A stretch of DNA of 64,000 bases. It comes from Amoebophrya sp. A120 (taxonomy: Eukaryota > Sar > Dinophyceae > Syndiniales > Amoebophryaceae). A model generated the notes under the pieces. That model saw only the letters and a program-made list of their open reading frames with translations, was not told the DNA's origin and did not search any database. Below, in pieces: positions 12,701 to 21,501 of this stretch. The DNA is taken from assembly GCA_905178155.1 (NCBI GenBank), contig CAJINV010000001.1:5832750-5896749 (forward strand), read 5' to 3'. The position numbers and the translations under genes were made by a program. Positions within the stretch are counted from its first letter, which is position 1; each line of letters opens with the position of its first letter.

Positions 12701-15700
12701 CTGCCGGAGAACTGCGCCACGCACATGCGCATTGACTGCGAACGGGTGGCAGCCGAGGAAGACAGAGAGCGCAAAGGGGCCGAGCAACTGCCAGAGGGCC
12801 TCACGCGGCGGCGGGTCTTCCAGTGGACGAGCATGACGCAGGAGACGCTGAATAGAGTCCTCGCGCGGGCGTGCGAGGCGGCAAAATCGGCGAAGAGCTT
12901 CTCCGCCAAAACCTTGGCGCACATACTGAAAACGGAGCGGGCGCCAGTCCGTAAAGCCAAAATCCCGCCCACCCATCTGTCGTTGCTTAAAGGCGACGGC
13001 ACGCTCACAATGTCGACGCAGGAGAGCATGGAGGCCTTTCGCGTCCGCCTGTGCGAAGGGAAGCCCGCCGGCATCCAGCGCACACCGGAGGAAGAGAAAG
13101 CCGTGGCAGAACAGGCGCGAGAACTAATAGAAGGCGCGCCCTCGGTCCCCCTGGAACCCTCTCTCGATATGGCAGTGCGAGCAATGCGGCGGCTAAACGG
13201 AAACGCGGCGGCGGGAGTCGATGGTGTACCAGTCGCCCTGCTGAAGGCGAGCACGACCCTCGCCTACTTGCTCGTCACCCTGATCTGCAACGCAATCAAC
13301 GCCTTCGAGGAGCTGCCATGGAGTAAGGAGTGCTTGTTTGTCTTCCTATTCAAACACGCGAAAGCAGGGGCAACGAGATTCGTGCCGCGCTTTTGGCGTC
13401 CAATAGCCATGATCAGTGGCATCACGAAGCTAGTCGAGTCGGTGGTGCTCGGCGCGATAGAATCCCTGGTGAACGAGTTCCGGGACAACTCGGCATTCAT
13501 CAAGGGCCTCTCGCCAACGGTAGGACTCATCCGCGCCTTGATGAAGGCAATGCAGTCGCGTCGGAAGTACGTGGGAGTCGTGGTGGGCGACATAGCAGGC
13601 GGCTACGAGAGCGCCTTTGTGATCCACGTGCTGACAGTATTGAAGGAGCGGGGGGCGTCGCGCCAGATTCTCCGCGTGGTCTATCGGTGGATGTGCGGGC
13701 GAACGGGACGAATAGTACTATGCGGGCTCGTCTCGCATGCCTTCCCCCTCGGGGAAGGCCTGGGTCAGGGCACGCTCCTGTCCCCTGCCCTGTTTAGGAT
13801 CGTGGTCGAATATTGGTTGAACATAGTGGGTCTCGTCAGCGACTTGCACGACTGCATCACTGGCTTCTGCGACGAAATCGGGATCGTCGTAACGGCCGAC
13901 ACAGAAGCGGAGCTGAAGCAAAAGCTCACGGACAAAGCAGACCGCTTGCGGCGGATCCCGTACCCGATCGCTGATTGGCGCATAGCGGTTCTCAAAGCCC
14001 CGGTGCTGTCGAGTGGAACCAAGGAAGAGCAGGACGCCTTCTTCAGAAGGTTCACGGTGCGGCTCGCGAGTGGCCAGGTCCTCCGGCTCCCGGAAGTGGA
14101 GACGCAGTTGGACAGCGGGGCGGGGAAACCTCTACGGGTGGAGAGCGGCAATGGGCGTAGAATAAACAGAGCGGCCTATATCTCCGTACTGGGGGTGCCG
14201 CTATCACCACACCCAGAGGCATGGCTTGCACACCTGGGGAACCTACAGCGCAGGGTCGCAGCAGAGGCAGCGGAAGCCGCTGCAGACGAGGACAAAACAG
14301 TAGTAGAACTAATCGACCAGTACCACGCCAAGATGTTCAACTGCCTGCAATATGCCAGCTCGGTGAAGAGCATTCTCTGCCCGGGTGAGGCCCTGGCACG
14401 GCTCGACGCAGTAGCAGAAACCTGCCTCCGCAGAATGTTGCGCGTTAGCTTCACCGCCCCGGTGTACTCGACCTTCTTTAGTACGGGCGCCGTGATACCG
14501 AGTACGGCGGCACTAGCGGAGCGCAACGTGCTGAACATCCAGGCAATCGCCCTGGATAGCGATACCTTCGCACAAGAGGCAAAAGTGGAGGAAGTCTGCC
14601 CCCTGCGCCGGGAGGGGTGGACCAAGCTGCGCATCTCCCACACCCTAAAGCCCGCCGATCCGCTTCCCGACAACGTCGTCCTGCTGCCGGCTCCTGCAGT
14701 GTTCCAACGATATGGACTGAAATTCAGCAAAGAAGAAACGCCCAAGGTGGCGACGCTGGTGAAGGAGGAATTCGAAAAACTGGAAAAGCAGCTCGGCCCG
14801 GCCATGATGCTCATCGCAACGGATTCGGGCGACGTGCCGCGGTCTGCACCAGGCGCAGCGGGCCCCGGCCCCCGCAAGCGTATGGCGACAATAGTGATGA
14901 GACGGGGGGACGATCGAAAAGGGGAGTTTGCGCTTGCTGCCCGCCTTCGACATTGCCTCACAACATTCTGGGGCGAAGCGGGTGCGTTCGTCGTCTCGGT
15001 CCTCCTCCTCAGTGACAGTGTCCGGGAACCCCACGCCCCGATACACGATGACCGCCTCCGGCTAGTGCTATTCCAAGTGGACGCGTCGCCGGTGTTGGAT
15101 AACGTGCTATCGAGTAGAACGGAGCAGACCTGGCAGGAGTGCCGCCGGGCACTGATAAATCTAGCGCGAACGCGTCCGGACTGCCTCTTCCTCTGCTTCT
15201 GGACGCCCGGCCACGCGGGGATCAGTCCACACACGGAAGCCGACCTGCTACAAAAGCAGACACACCTACCAAGCGAACCGCTGGAAAGGTTCACGGACCT
15301 GCGCATACCGCTCCGACAACTCCGCGCGTACGCAAGGGCATGCCTCCGAGAGGAGATCCTGGAAGTGGTGAAGAAGCGGGCGCGGACATCAACGACGGGC
15401 GCATACCGGGGCTACATAGCCGCGGAAGTCGGCGACGCGAGGAAAACGCTGCGGGGCCTCCCGGCGGCCAGCCAGCGAATAGCCTGGAGCCTACTGTGCG
15501 GAGATGGGAGAGACGCTGCCCGGGCAAGCGACTCGCGGGTAGGCAGCTCGTGCATCAAGTGCGGGCTTTGTGGCGAAAAGGTGTCAGCCGTGATCGCGTT
15601 GTCGGTCAGCCAAGACCCCTCCCCGCCCGCGATGGACGACGAAAGCTCTTCCGGGTCGAATGGCAACGATAGCGAGCTACTTATCGACGAGGAGGAGATG

Positions 15701-18700
15701 GGGGCGATAGACACAGCGGCCGAAGAACTCGCAGGGGACGCAGACGCCCCAAAGAACACGGAGTTCGCAAACCTCGACCGCCATGTTCTTTTGTCTCACT
15801 TCGCGCGGCACGTCCTCCTGTGTGAGTGCAAGAAGATCCAAGAGGAGGTGCTGACGGTGTGCCCGGCGATACCGATACCGACCTCGCAAAACCTCCTCCG
15901 TAGACCGGACATCACAGTCCGCGCCTTCCTGACGAAGCTGGGCATGGCCCCCCCGCCCGAAGGAGAATGGCCGGTGAAACCGCGGCAGAGGCCCGACAGA
16001 GACGACGTCCCGCCGCCCGCAGAGGTGCAAGCAAACGTGAACAGAGGGGCGCAGACGTTTCGCAACATGATCGAAATGGCGGAAACGGCGCAGCCCCCGG
16101 CAAGCGCCACGCAGGAACCCAACCCACCGGTCGTTCCGCGGAACTTCGTTCCCGGGGCGGCGCACAGACTCTGCACCAGTGCGCCCGACCGAACCCAGCC
16201 CCAGGAGGGCGATGCGCAGAGCCTTCTGGACACGCTGTTTTGGATACCCCCGGACCGGCGAGCCCCAGGAACCACGACACGAGAGCGGCAGGGGCCGTAC
16301 ACGCGCCCCCAGCAGCTGGGGCACGCATCTTCCCCCCCTGGGCAACCATCGAGCAGTCCCGGCGCAATCCCCAATACCACATCAGGACGAAGCGCAACCC
16401 CGGACCAGGGTGATGAAGACCGGGCGGCCGACGCGGCAGATGACCTGGAAACGGGGCGGGCAGAAGTTTTAGCTGGCGGAGTAGTGCTGCGACTGGACCC
16501 GGTGACGGGCCTTCCCCTACCGCGAAGCGGGGGAAGCGGGGCGAACGAGGAGGGCTTGCAGGACTCGCCAGACGCCATCGCAGCTCAGGTTGCGGACCAA
16601 GACGACCTGACGATGATGGAGGAAGACGAAGACGCGCTCTATACCTAACCTGCGTGCCTACCTAAAATCGGCATGCCTACCTAAAAACTTCCTATACAGC
16701 TGGACCCAAAGGGGAGAGTCATACCATTTCTAGACCACGACCCGCCCACGGCCAAGGTTCGGGCCCGGGTCTGCGGCGGCGCCGACTGGGAGTTCCTGAC
16801 GAGCACGACGGAGAGCTCGCGAGGGAAGGAAGCGGAGTGTGGTGTAGAGAGGTTCAAGAAGATGCGCCGTAGTCGTCTGGTTCTCCTCGTAGTTCTGGTT
16901 CGCGTCTGTTTTTGGTTTTTCGCTCCGGCCCCTTGTATGACAAGATGGACTGATGAAAGAAAGGCGTGGTTGCCGCATAGTTGCAGTCGGGGAAGACTGC
17001 GAGCCTGTGTAGTTGAAGGAGCCTAGTTTCTAGCAAGAAGAGAGATGAAAGCGTATTAATCCCAAACAAAAAGAAGCGAAGATCTGCCCAGCGTCCCGCT
17101 CGTCGTGTTGCTATTTCTCGCTGCTGGGGATCTGCTCCGCGGTCTCTGCGCGCGCTCCGGAAAATGCTGTCCTTATCCCGCCGAGCGGAATCGGTAACTT
17201 CGGCGTTTTTCGCAAGGACATTTGGGCACAATCGGGTAAACAGGTCGGCGGGTCTAGGACACTAACTCAAAAAGCTGCAGCACGACCGTCAAAATGTCGC
17301 AGGAGGATCCAGTGGAAACCACGACCGTCTGTAACGCACAACACGCGGCGAGACTGTACCACCCTCCACCCGCGCGCGCCCAGCTTAGACCTAGCGCCGG
17401 AAGCGGGTTCGCCAATGTCTGCTGCTCACCCAGCCCACAGCACCCGGGGAAAAGTACGTTGCCCCGCAACAAATATGCTGTTCCACACGAATGGAGAAAT
17501 GCACGCGAAAGTAGAGCCCTGCAACTTCTGTCATGCCTGCTGAGTATTTTAGATATACCGCTAGCAGAGGGGCGGCGCTAGCCCCGTCCTCAAGCTGTAG
17601 CTGGTGTTATGTTCTGCCATCGACATCTACCTACACCTTCCGCCCTCTCGCCTGCCCACTCGCCTGCCCACTCGCCTGCCCACTCGCCTGCCCCCTCGGA
17701 CCGTTCATCAACTGCTTTGCACTTAGCACGGTATGCGCTTTTCGTCCTCGCCCTGTCACTTCTGTCATGCATGTTGCTTTGTACTAGGTTTCCGCCAGAC
17801 TCGACGGCGCGGCCTCAGGGTTTCGAATATTCGGGCAGCGATATCTACCTACATTCACCGCCCGGAGGCTGCAAGTTGCTGTCTCGTCTCGCCTGCCCCC
17901 TCGGGCCGCTCAGCAACTGCTTTGCACTTAGCACGGTATGCGCGCTTCGCCCTCGAGCCCTCCCTGCCGGGAGTCCAAGGACGTCCTCGGTACTCTCTCT
18001 GCCAAGAGCGAACTCTAACTCTCGAAATATCTGCACACCGTGCTAAGGTCAAAGCTGTTTCTGACTTATGTTCCCCTAGTGATGCTGCATTTCTCCACAA
18101 TTTTTCATCTGGATACTTTTCCCTCCTGCGCCCTGAGGACCCCGACATCCGAACCCGAGCCAGGAACCAGCCTGGCGCCACCAGTAACCCCAGCGACCTG
18201 AGTTCGCCCTACCAACCAGCATGCTGTCGCGGCTGGCGGCCGACGCCCGGTTTCACCTACGCCTCGAAGCTCCCGATCCGCAGCCGGTCTGGATGGGTTC
18301 ACGCACTTCCGATTGCCCCGATACTGCGGCAGAACCGACAGCTACCGATAGCTCCCACGCGTCGAATTCACGTGGCCACCGGGGAAAGTTTCCCGCTCGT
18401 CCTCAATGCGCAGCTGCGGCGCCCTGTCCCCGTCTTTCTACACTCTCCTCGGCGCTCCATCTAGAACTTGCTGTTGCCGAGTTTCTGAAAGATTATTCCA
18501 GATAAGCCATTCCCGGAATGAAGGGGCCGCGTTCTGCTCCCACGAGCTTTCACTTGTGCGCGTTGGGGGTAGATGTGCGTACAGCTCCTGCCTGGTCGGC
18601 TTTATCTCCGGCTGGCACTCGAAAAACTATCCTCCTAAAAGATCCACTAAATAATAGAAAACTTCGTCCATAATGAGTATGGAGATGGTCTAGCCCGCAG

Positions 18701-20931
18701 TTCCTCCTATCTGTTGCTGGTGACCTGGTCTGTTTTCTGACAATAAGTGCTGCGTCGTCTAATCTATGGGTGCGAGTAGATGTATTAGTTCCCGGCGGGT
18801 GGCTCGCAGCAATAAGGAAACTGGCAAGGATAAACATCTGTCTGTGCTTGCAATGCGCTGATGGACTGTGCTCTGCCAAATAGTGAAGTAATTTGGACTA
18901 CTCCAGTTCTGGTCCCGTTGCTGTATATTGTGCGCGGGTGCTGGGTGGAAAGGTCCAGCAATTATGTTGGTGTGTGTGTGTGCGAGGAGGAAAGTTTGGA
19001 GTGCCAGGTCCGTTGGGCCCGGGGTGGCGGCGTCTTTGGGTTGATCAAATCACCCGAAACACAATGCCACCTCGTGTTGCACAGTCTGTTTATGTCATGC
19101 GTGACTCGCAAAACTCCTAGGTTTGTGTTGCAAAATCCCCATCCTGACTCTGGTGTGGGTACGTTTTTACTCAGGATATGCCGGCTGGCGCTTCGCGCGG
19201 ACGCTGTAAAACAGAAGGAGAAACGCGCGACGGTATTATAGGAGTCTGGGTGAGGACTCATTTTCATCTCTTGTGGTATAAGTTCAATGTCCGTGGTGAT
19301 TCATTTTATGATGTCGTGCAGGTCGTTGCTGAAATGAAGAACTAAAAAACCCACAGGAGCATGCCGCGATGAAGGCTGTGGAGCAAGTGAAGATTGACCA
19401 GAGGCGGCAAAAGGCGGACCACCAACAGTCCGTACTCAACCAAATCAACAAGCACATGGAATTCCAAGGCATGATCCAGGACGCGCGGCAGAAGCTGAGC
19501 GATCTGCGGCACAACGATATCGAGAAGAAAATACGCGCGCAGTGCACCAAGTATCTCCTGAACAACCTCCTGACGACGGTGAAGGTGAAGGACCCGAACC
19601 GGTTTGCCCGCGCGCTGCTGAAGGACAAATCGCAGCGCTCCACTGGCTTGCCGAAGAATTTTGGAAAGACGAATAGTACAAAAAGTGCAGCGGTGGATTC
19701 ATTCTCGGACGAGTTTATGCTGGACTTGCTAGAAGAGGAGTTGAAGAACGTCGAAGAGAAGGACAAGGAGGCACTGCAAAAGGAGAACGAGCGCATTGTG
19801 AAGCTTTTGGAAGAAACAGGGGAGTACGAAACCCGACTCGGCGCCGCCGAGGCGAAGGTAGAGGACGCTAGTGCGGCGGTGAAGGAACAGGACAAGATTT
19901 TGGCTGCCCACGCAGCGACGATTGAGCAGCATCAGGCGACGCTGCGGGGCCTGCAGGAGGATCTGAAGACGCACCAGGAAGATGCGGCCTTTCAAGAAGC
20001 GGAAAGAAAAAAGCGAAGTGTCGCTGACGCGCGAAGATACGTGCAGGAGATGTGGGACAGGGATGCCACGTCCCAATACGAACAATGGTCGCCGGTTAGC
20101 AAGAGCATCAAGATAACAAAGAAAAAGACCTTCTTCGCGGACCTATTTGATAGCAAGCCTGCGCCAAAACGCAAGCAGGCTGGGTCGCGTCCCCCGGGCC
20201 GGCCCCCGGGCTCGAAGAAGAAGAAGAAGGACGGTGGCGGGAAAAAAGCGTTATTAACTAGCATGGAGGAGCTAGACGCGTTTATGGAGGAAGGGTTCGA
20301 TGACGCGGACAACGAGAATTCACTTTTCGCAGGCAGCAACAATTTTATCGACACGCAAACGCCCGCACTGGTCGGCGGCCAAACCGTTTTCGACCGGGAT
20401 CATGTGCAGCTGAGCAAGAGCACGGACAACTCTCTGAAGAGAGGGGACCAGCAATCTTCGAGTGGTTTTCCTTTTCCGCCGGCGAAAAAGGCAAAGATTG
20501 CCGCGAAGGAGGTGGACGAAGAAGAGATAGTCGACGAGGAGGACGACCTACTACGGGATGACGTCAAGAAGACCACATCAAAAGCGAAGAAACCAAAATC
20601 CGGCACAACTGCTGCGGCGTCTGTGCACGGTCTAAAAGTAAAGCCGTACCGAACCAAGGAGGAGAAGGCACAGCACAAAGCGGAGAAGGCAGCGCGAAAG
20701 GAGGAGCGGCGTGCCAGGCGGGAGAAACGAGCCACCAAGCGGGAGCGAAAAGCGCAGCAGCAAGGTGGTGGTAATGGTGAAGATAGTAGTACTGCGCTGG
20801 AGCAGCAGCTGCAGCCGGCGAAAGAAAAAGATGTGGGTCAAGAAGATGCAATAGATAAAGAACCAGAGGAAGAACCGAAAGACGCTTTTTTCGAAGGAGA
20901 GTGCTTTCCTCCCGAAATTGTGAGTCCGTAG
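6748..20931 (+). CDS. Coiled-coil, AT-hook-like lysine-rich protein, split by an 11.7-kb intron
   Basis: Predicted exons are 6748-7200, 7315-7487, 19184-19232 and 19357-20931, giving 749 residues with all phases consistent. The first intron is an introner (7201-7309). The second is an introner carrying a retrotransposon (7488-19178). The third is a GT-AG intron (GTATTA at 19233, CCACAG ending 19356). The N-terminal 110 residues are low-complexity. Next come a helical segment (W-P-F-P-R-P... to K-C-R) and a long coiled coil from about 19357 to 20080 rich in E/K/Q. The C-terminal third is basic, with R-P-P-G-R-P-P-G followed by K5 (20190-20230), which resembles an AT-hook or nuclear localisation stretch, and alternating acidic and K/R-rich repeats. 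I do not recognise the family; a nuclear or chromatin role is inference. The gene tolerates the LINE only if the whole 11.7 kb is spliced out, so expression of this allele is uncertain. Confidence 0.65.
7201..7309 (+). mobile_element. Introner 2 (109 bp, in coiled-coil gene)
   Basis: Perfect 5-bp flanks TGGAG at 7196-7200 and 7310-7314. The inverted termini begin TATTCCCTGAAAATTAACC and end with the near-complement TTCAGGGGATA. It is the smallest introner in the window. It contains TGTCATGCAAAA twice. Removing 114 bp keeps the frame (…V-V-E-V-F-R…). Confidence 0.85.
7681..7698 (+). repeat. Left target-site duplication of the LINE
   Basis: TGTCATGCGTGACTCGCA here is repeated exactly at 19093-19110. 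The empty site can be read from the homologous introner near 62720-62740, where the sequence runs through once without interruption. Confidence 0.9.
7704..7733 (+). other. Tandem relict dinoflagellate spliced leaders
   Basis: CCATTTTGGCTCAAG occurs twice back to back (7704-7718, 7719-7733) directly after the left target-site duplication. This is the 3' 15 nt of the known 22-nt dinoflagellate spliced leader. The preceding TCGGT may be the degraded remainder of its 5' part. It indicates that the inserted cDNA was copied from a trans-spliced RNA, at least twice over successive cycles. Confidence 0.85.
8160..10762 (+). repeat. Tandem monomer-like repeats in the LINE 5' leader
   Basis: Diverged copies recur at roughly 725-bp spacing. 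The block around 9665-9870 (GCTACCTCGG…GGGGGCGGAGCATGT…) reappears at 10390-10600, and a more diverged copy lies near 8830-8960. A second block containing 'AATCCGCTCG' recurs near 8303, 9000 and 10277. A segment at 9365-9450 resembles 10125-10210. This resembles promoter monomers in the 5' UTR of some LINEs (analogy only). No convincing ORF1 was found here; the open frame 10510-10884 is short and low-complexity. Confidence 0.6.
10763..16648 (+). CDS. LINE polyprotein: endonuclease, reverse transcriptase, RNase H
   Basis: Open from the stop at 10760-10762 to the stop at 16646-16648, about 1,960 codons; the first in-frame ATG is only at 11489, so initiation is unclear. Numbering from the GTG at 10826: a C-x2-C…H…C finger around 11795-11860; an endonuclease/exonuclease/phosphatase-like domain from about residue 408, with G-D-L-N at 552-555 and a downstream P-D-A-L-F-L motif near 605; a reverse transcriptase from about residue 787, with motif A G-D-I-A-G-G-Y-E-S, motif B G-x-G-Q-G-T-L-L-S-P and motif C F-C-D-E at 1014-1017; an RNase H region with T-D-S-G-D near 1332 and W-T-P-G-H-A-G at 1459; and a C-terminal C-x2-C…H…C segment (15550-15830). 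Motif C usually ends D-D, and the A-F-D of motif A is G-Y-E, so activity is uncertain. The frame is intact. Confidence 0.85.
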   Translation, partial: NRPRPELDPSRTAIADQSRAFVLAPALIPAGSRTILRKVHEAAPKHIAAAIRAANEHELLLELGPHCLRIIQRPAHEGELEADRTRAAGKALAAGVAVPGGAKRYKEAVPLAIWRATGSKVGPLAGTYTNHPDYRDIPCNAAVVDALALRQTDHAIGLDPRNHSRLAAGTLKNAGGFAANEWPAGDPGVSSEDPDIRKSDNPGDRAAVKGKALQKRLERAPPDTPFWTGADKPALGEGGEEAMICAPVRKVSRTSIAANRPTPHGRSCPDCVAEAQEMAKNTMEGNTLVHPYLASFLAPERVPPAVGPYANWFGSEAPNQENMRYPVYIRTPEVTAGASAATIYKCTKCDAVGQMPSMLAHVVVCRVGRHGRVGSMLLGKLSALAAGERDAATHQITTSKKHHLAELRLQLDERPPPPDIEWSKGRRMKITLLNLDGGLLTNWPRLVHEITEAAPLVVVVSEADLPQDLSKTVSDLIYLTLRARYFIWRGTRSMALVAHSLRPAEQARCTQIPLAPSMAAILVAHGDLAGELVAGYIPPITGATGRDEVMAQQQAVLRYLSDAPKDAVVGIAGDLNISTGSIMLERPRPNPFRAAIAAAAEARGMQSALLPSDVTYPAADSQPDALFLRPHSRETELWTQLKLPEFLPENCATHMRIDCERVAAEEDRERKGAEQLPEGLTRRRVFQWTSMTQETLNRVLARACEAAKSAKSFSAKTLAHILKTERAPVRKAKIPPTHLSLLKGDGTLTMSTQESMEAFRVRLCEGKPAGIQRTPEEEKAVAEQARELIEGAPSVPLEPSLDMAVRAMRRLNGNAAAGVDGVPVALLKASTTLAYLLVTLICNAINAFEELPWSKECLFVFLFKHAKAGATRFVPRFWRPIAMISGITKLVESVVLGAIESLVNEFRDNSAFIKGLSPTVGLIRALMKAMQSRRKYVGVVVGDIAGGYESAFVIHVLTVLKERGASRQILRVVYRWMCGRTGRIVLCGLVSHAFPLGEGLGQGTLLSPALFRIVVEYWLNIVGLVSDLHDCITGFCDEIGIVVTADTEAELKQKLTDKADRLRRIPYPIADWRIAVLKAPVLSSGTKEEQDAFFRRFTVRLASGQVLRLPEVETQLDSGAGKPLRVESGNGRRINRAAYISVLGVPLSPHPEAWLAHLGNLQRRVAAEAAEAAADEDKTVVELIDQYHAKMFNCLQYASSVKSILCPGEALARLDAVAETCLRRMLRVSFTAPVYSTFFSTGAVIPSTAALAERNVLNIQAIALDSDTFAQEAKVEEVCPLRREGWTKLRISHTLKPADPLPDNVVLLPAPAVFQRYGLKFSKEETPKVATLVKEEFEKLEKQLGPAMMLIATDSGDVPRSAPGAAGPGPRKRMATIVMRRGDDRKGEFALAARLRHCLTTFWGEAGAFVVSVLLLSDSVREPHAPIHDDRLRLVLFQVDASPVLDNVLSSRTEQTWQECRRALINLARTRPDCLFLCFWTPGHAGISPHTEADLLQKQTHLPSEPLERFTDLRIPLRQLRAYARACLREEILEVVKKRARTSTTGAYRGYIAAEVGDARKTLRGLPAASQRIAWSLLCGDGRDAARASDSRVGSSCIKCGLCGEKVSAVIALSVSQDPSPPAMDDESSSGSNGNDSELLIDEEEMGAIDTAAEELAGDADAPKNTEFANLDRHVLLSHFARHVLLCECKKIQEEVLTVCPAIPIPTSQNLLRRPDITVRAFLTKLGMAPPPEGEWPVKPRQRPDRDDVPPPAEVQANVNRGAQTFRNMIEMAETAQPPASATQEPNPPVVPRNFVPGAAHRLCTSAPDRTQPQEGDAQSLLDTLFWIPPDRRAPGTTTRERQGPYTRPQQLGHASSPPGQPSSSPGAIPNTTSGRSATPDQGDEDRAADAADDLETGRAEVLAGGVVLRLDPVTGLPLPRSGGSGANEEGLQDSPDAIAAQVADQDDLTMMEEDEDALYT
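16649..19092 (+). repeat. LINE 3' region with internal duplications
   Basis: No supported gene. CGCCTGCCCACT repeats about four times at 17649-17698. A longer unit (17622-17760) recurs in diverged form at 17835-17975, sharing TTTGCACTTAGCACGGTATG. A GT microsatellite lies at 18968-18983. A short string within the ORF (near 11338, GAGGACCCCGACATCCG) reappears at 18135. The region ends at the right target-site duplication without a poly(A) tract. Confidence 0.6.
19093..19110 (+). repeat. Right target-site duplication of the LINE
   Basis: Exact copy of 7681-7698. The sequence resumes here with the right arm of the host introner (AAACTCCTAGG…), matching 62738 onward in introner 8. Confidence 0.9.
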
Positions 20932-21501
20932 CAGATTATGTTGAAGGTGGGCGAAGTTTACCAAAAAGAAAAAACGTATCATTACACTTTCACTTCGCAA
21001 CCACTTCATGCAAACGCAGCCTTGCTCGTGGATGTCTTGCAACTTCTTGCTTTCCTGGTTGTTCGGAGGCTTCGCTCGATTTTTCGTGCAGGAAATACTG
21101 ATTCTTCCTTTTCGTATAACAGTAACAGGCTATCGCTTATTTCGCTATTGGCTAAAGTTGCAGAGTGTCTGTGTCTCTGGTCGTCGGCACACTTCGAAAC
21201 AGTCCTCGTCGAAATCGCTTCATCGTGATCGGTGGTTTGTCGCTTAGTTTAGAACCTGAAACGTTTTGACACAGTATCGCTGTCCTCGTCAAAAAATCGC
21301 ACTTCGCCGGCGCTTCTTGTCAAGAGACACATACTTACTCCAGAAAATGAGAAATTGAAATCGACTGTAGAGTAGCGACACAGCTGGAAGTTCATCGTCG
21401 CTGGCGTCCTCTACAGAAGACAGAGGTGCCCGCAATTATGCAGCGTGAACAGCGCTTGTGCCGCTCACTTAAACAGTAGAGTAAATCATCCATTGGGCCC
21501 G
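20932..21501. other. Intergenic
   Basis: Between the coiled-coil gene and the EF-hand-like gene. Open frames here have no coding signature. No RNA gene or repeat noticed. Confidence 0.5.

Larger units (their letters stand above)
7699..19092 (+). mobile_element. Full-length LINE-like (non-LTR) retrotransposon, about 11.4 kb
   Basis: Inserted into introner 3 with an exact 18-bp target-site duplication. Order: a 5' end with tandem spliced-leader remnants (7699-7733); about 3 kb of repetitive 5' leader; one long ORF with zinc-finger, AP-like endonuclease, reverse transcriptase and RNase H regions (10763-16648); then about 2.4 kb of 3' sequence. No LTRs are seen and no poly(A) tail is present at the 3' end (…CTGTTTA). 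Sense orientation relative to the host gene. The RNase H domain and Cys/His C-terminus resemble the I-type group of LINEs; clade assignment is inference. Confidence 0.85.
7488..19178 (+). mobile_element. Introner 3 interrupted by a LINE-like retrotransposon
   Basis: The left terminus is TATCCTGAGTAAAAACGTAC at 7488 and the right terminus ends with its complement at 19178. Both are flanked by TGCCG (7483-7487 and 19179-19183). The left arm 7488-7698 and right arm 19111-19178 together make 279 bp and closely match introner 8 (62529-63199) along their length. Everything between the arms is the retrotransposon insertion. Splicing out the whole unit joins K-C-R to L-A-L-R-A in frame. Confidence 0.85.

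Noticed and set aside
14176-15306. 376-codon minus-strand frame
   Set aside because: Mirror of the LINE reverse transcriptase/RNase H ORF; Ser/Arg-rich shadow composition.
17649-17698. Regular 12-bp repeats, considered as a CRISPR or satellite array
   Set aside because: No spacers, only about four units, eukaryotic context inside a LINE 3' region; a minisatellite.
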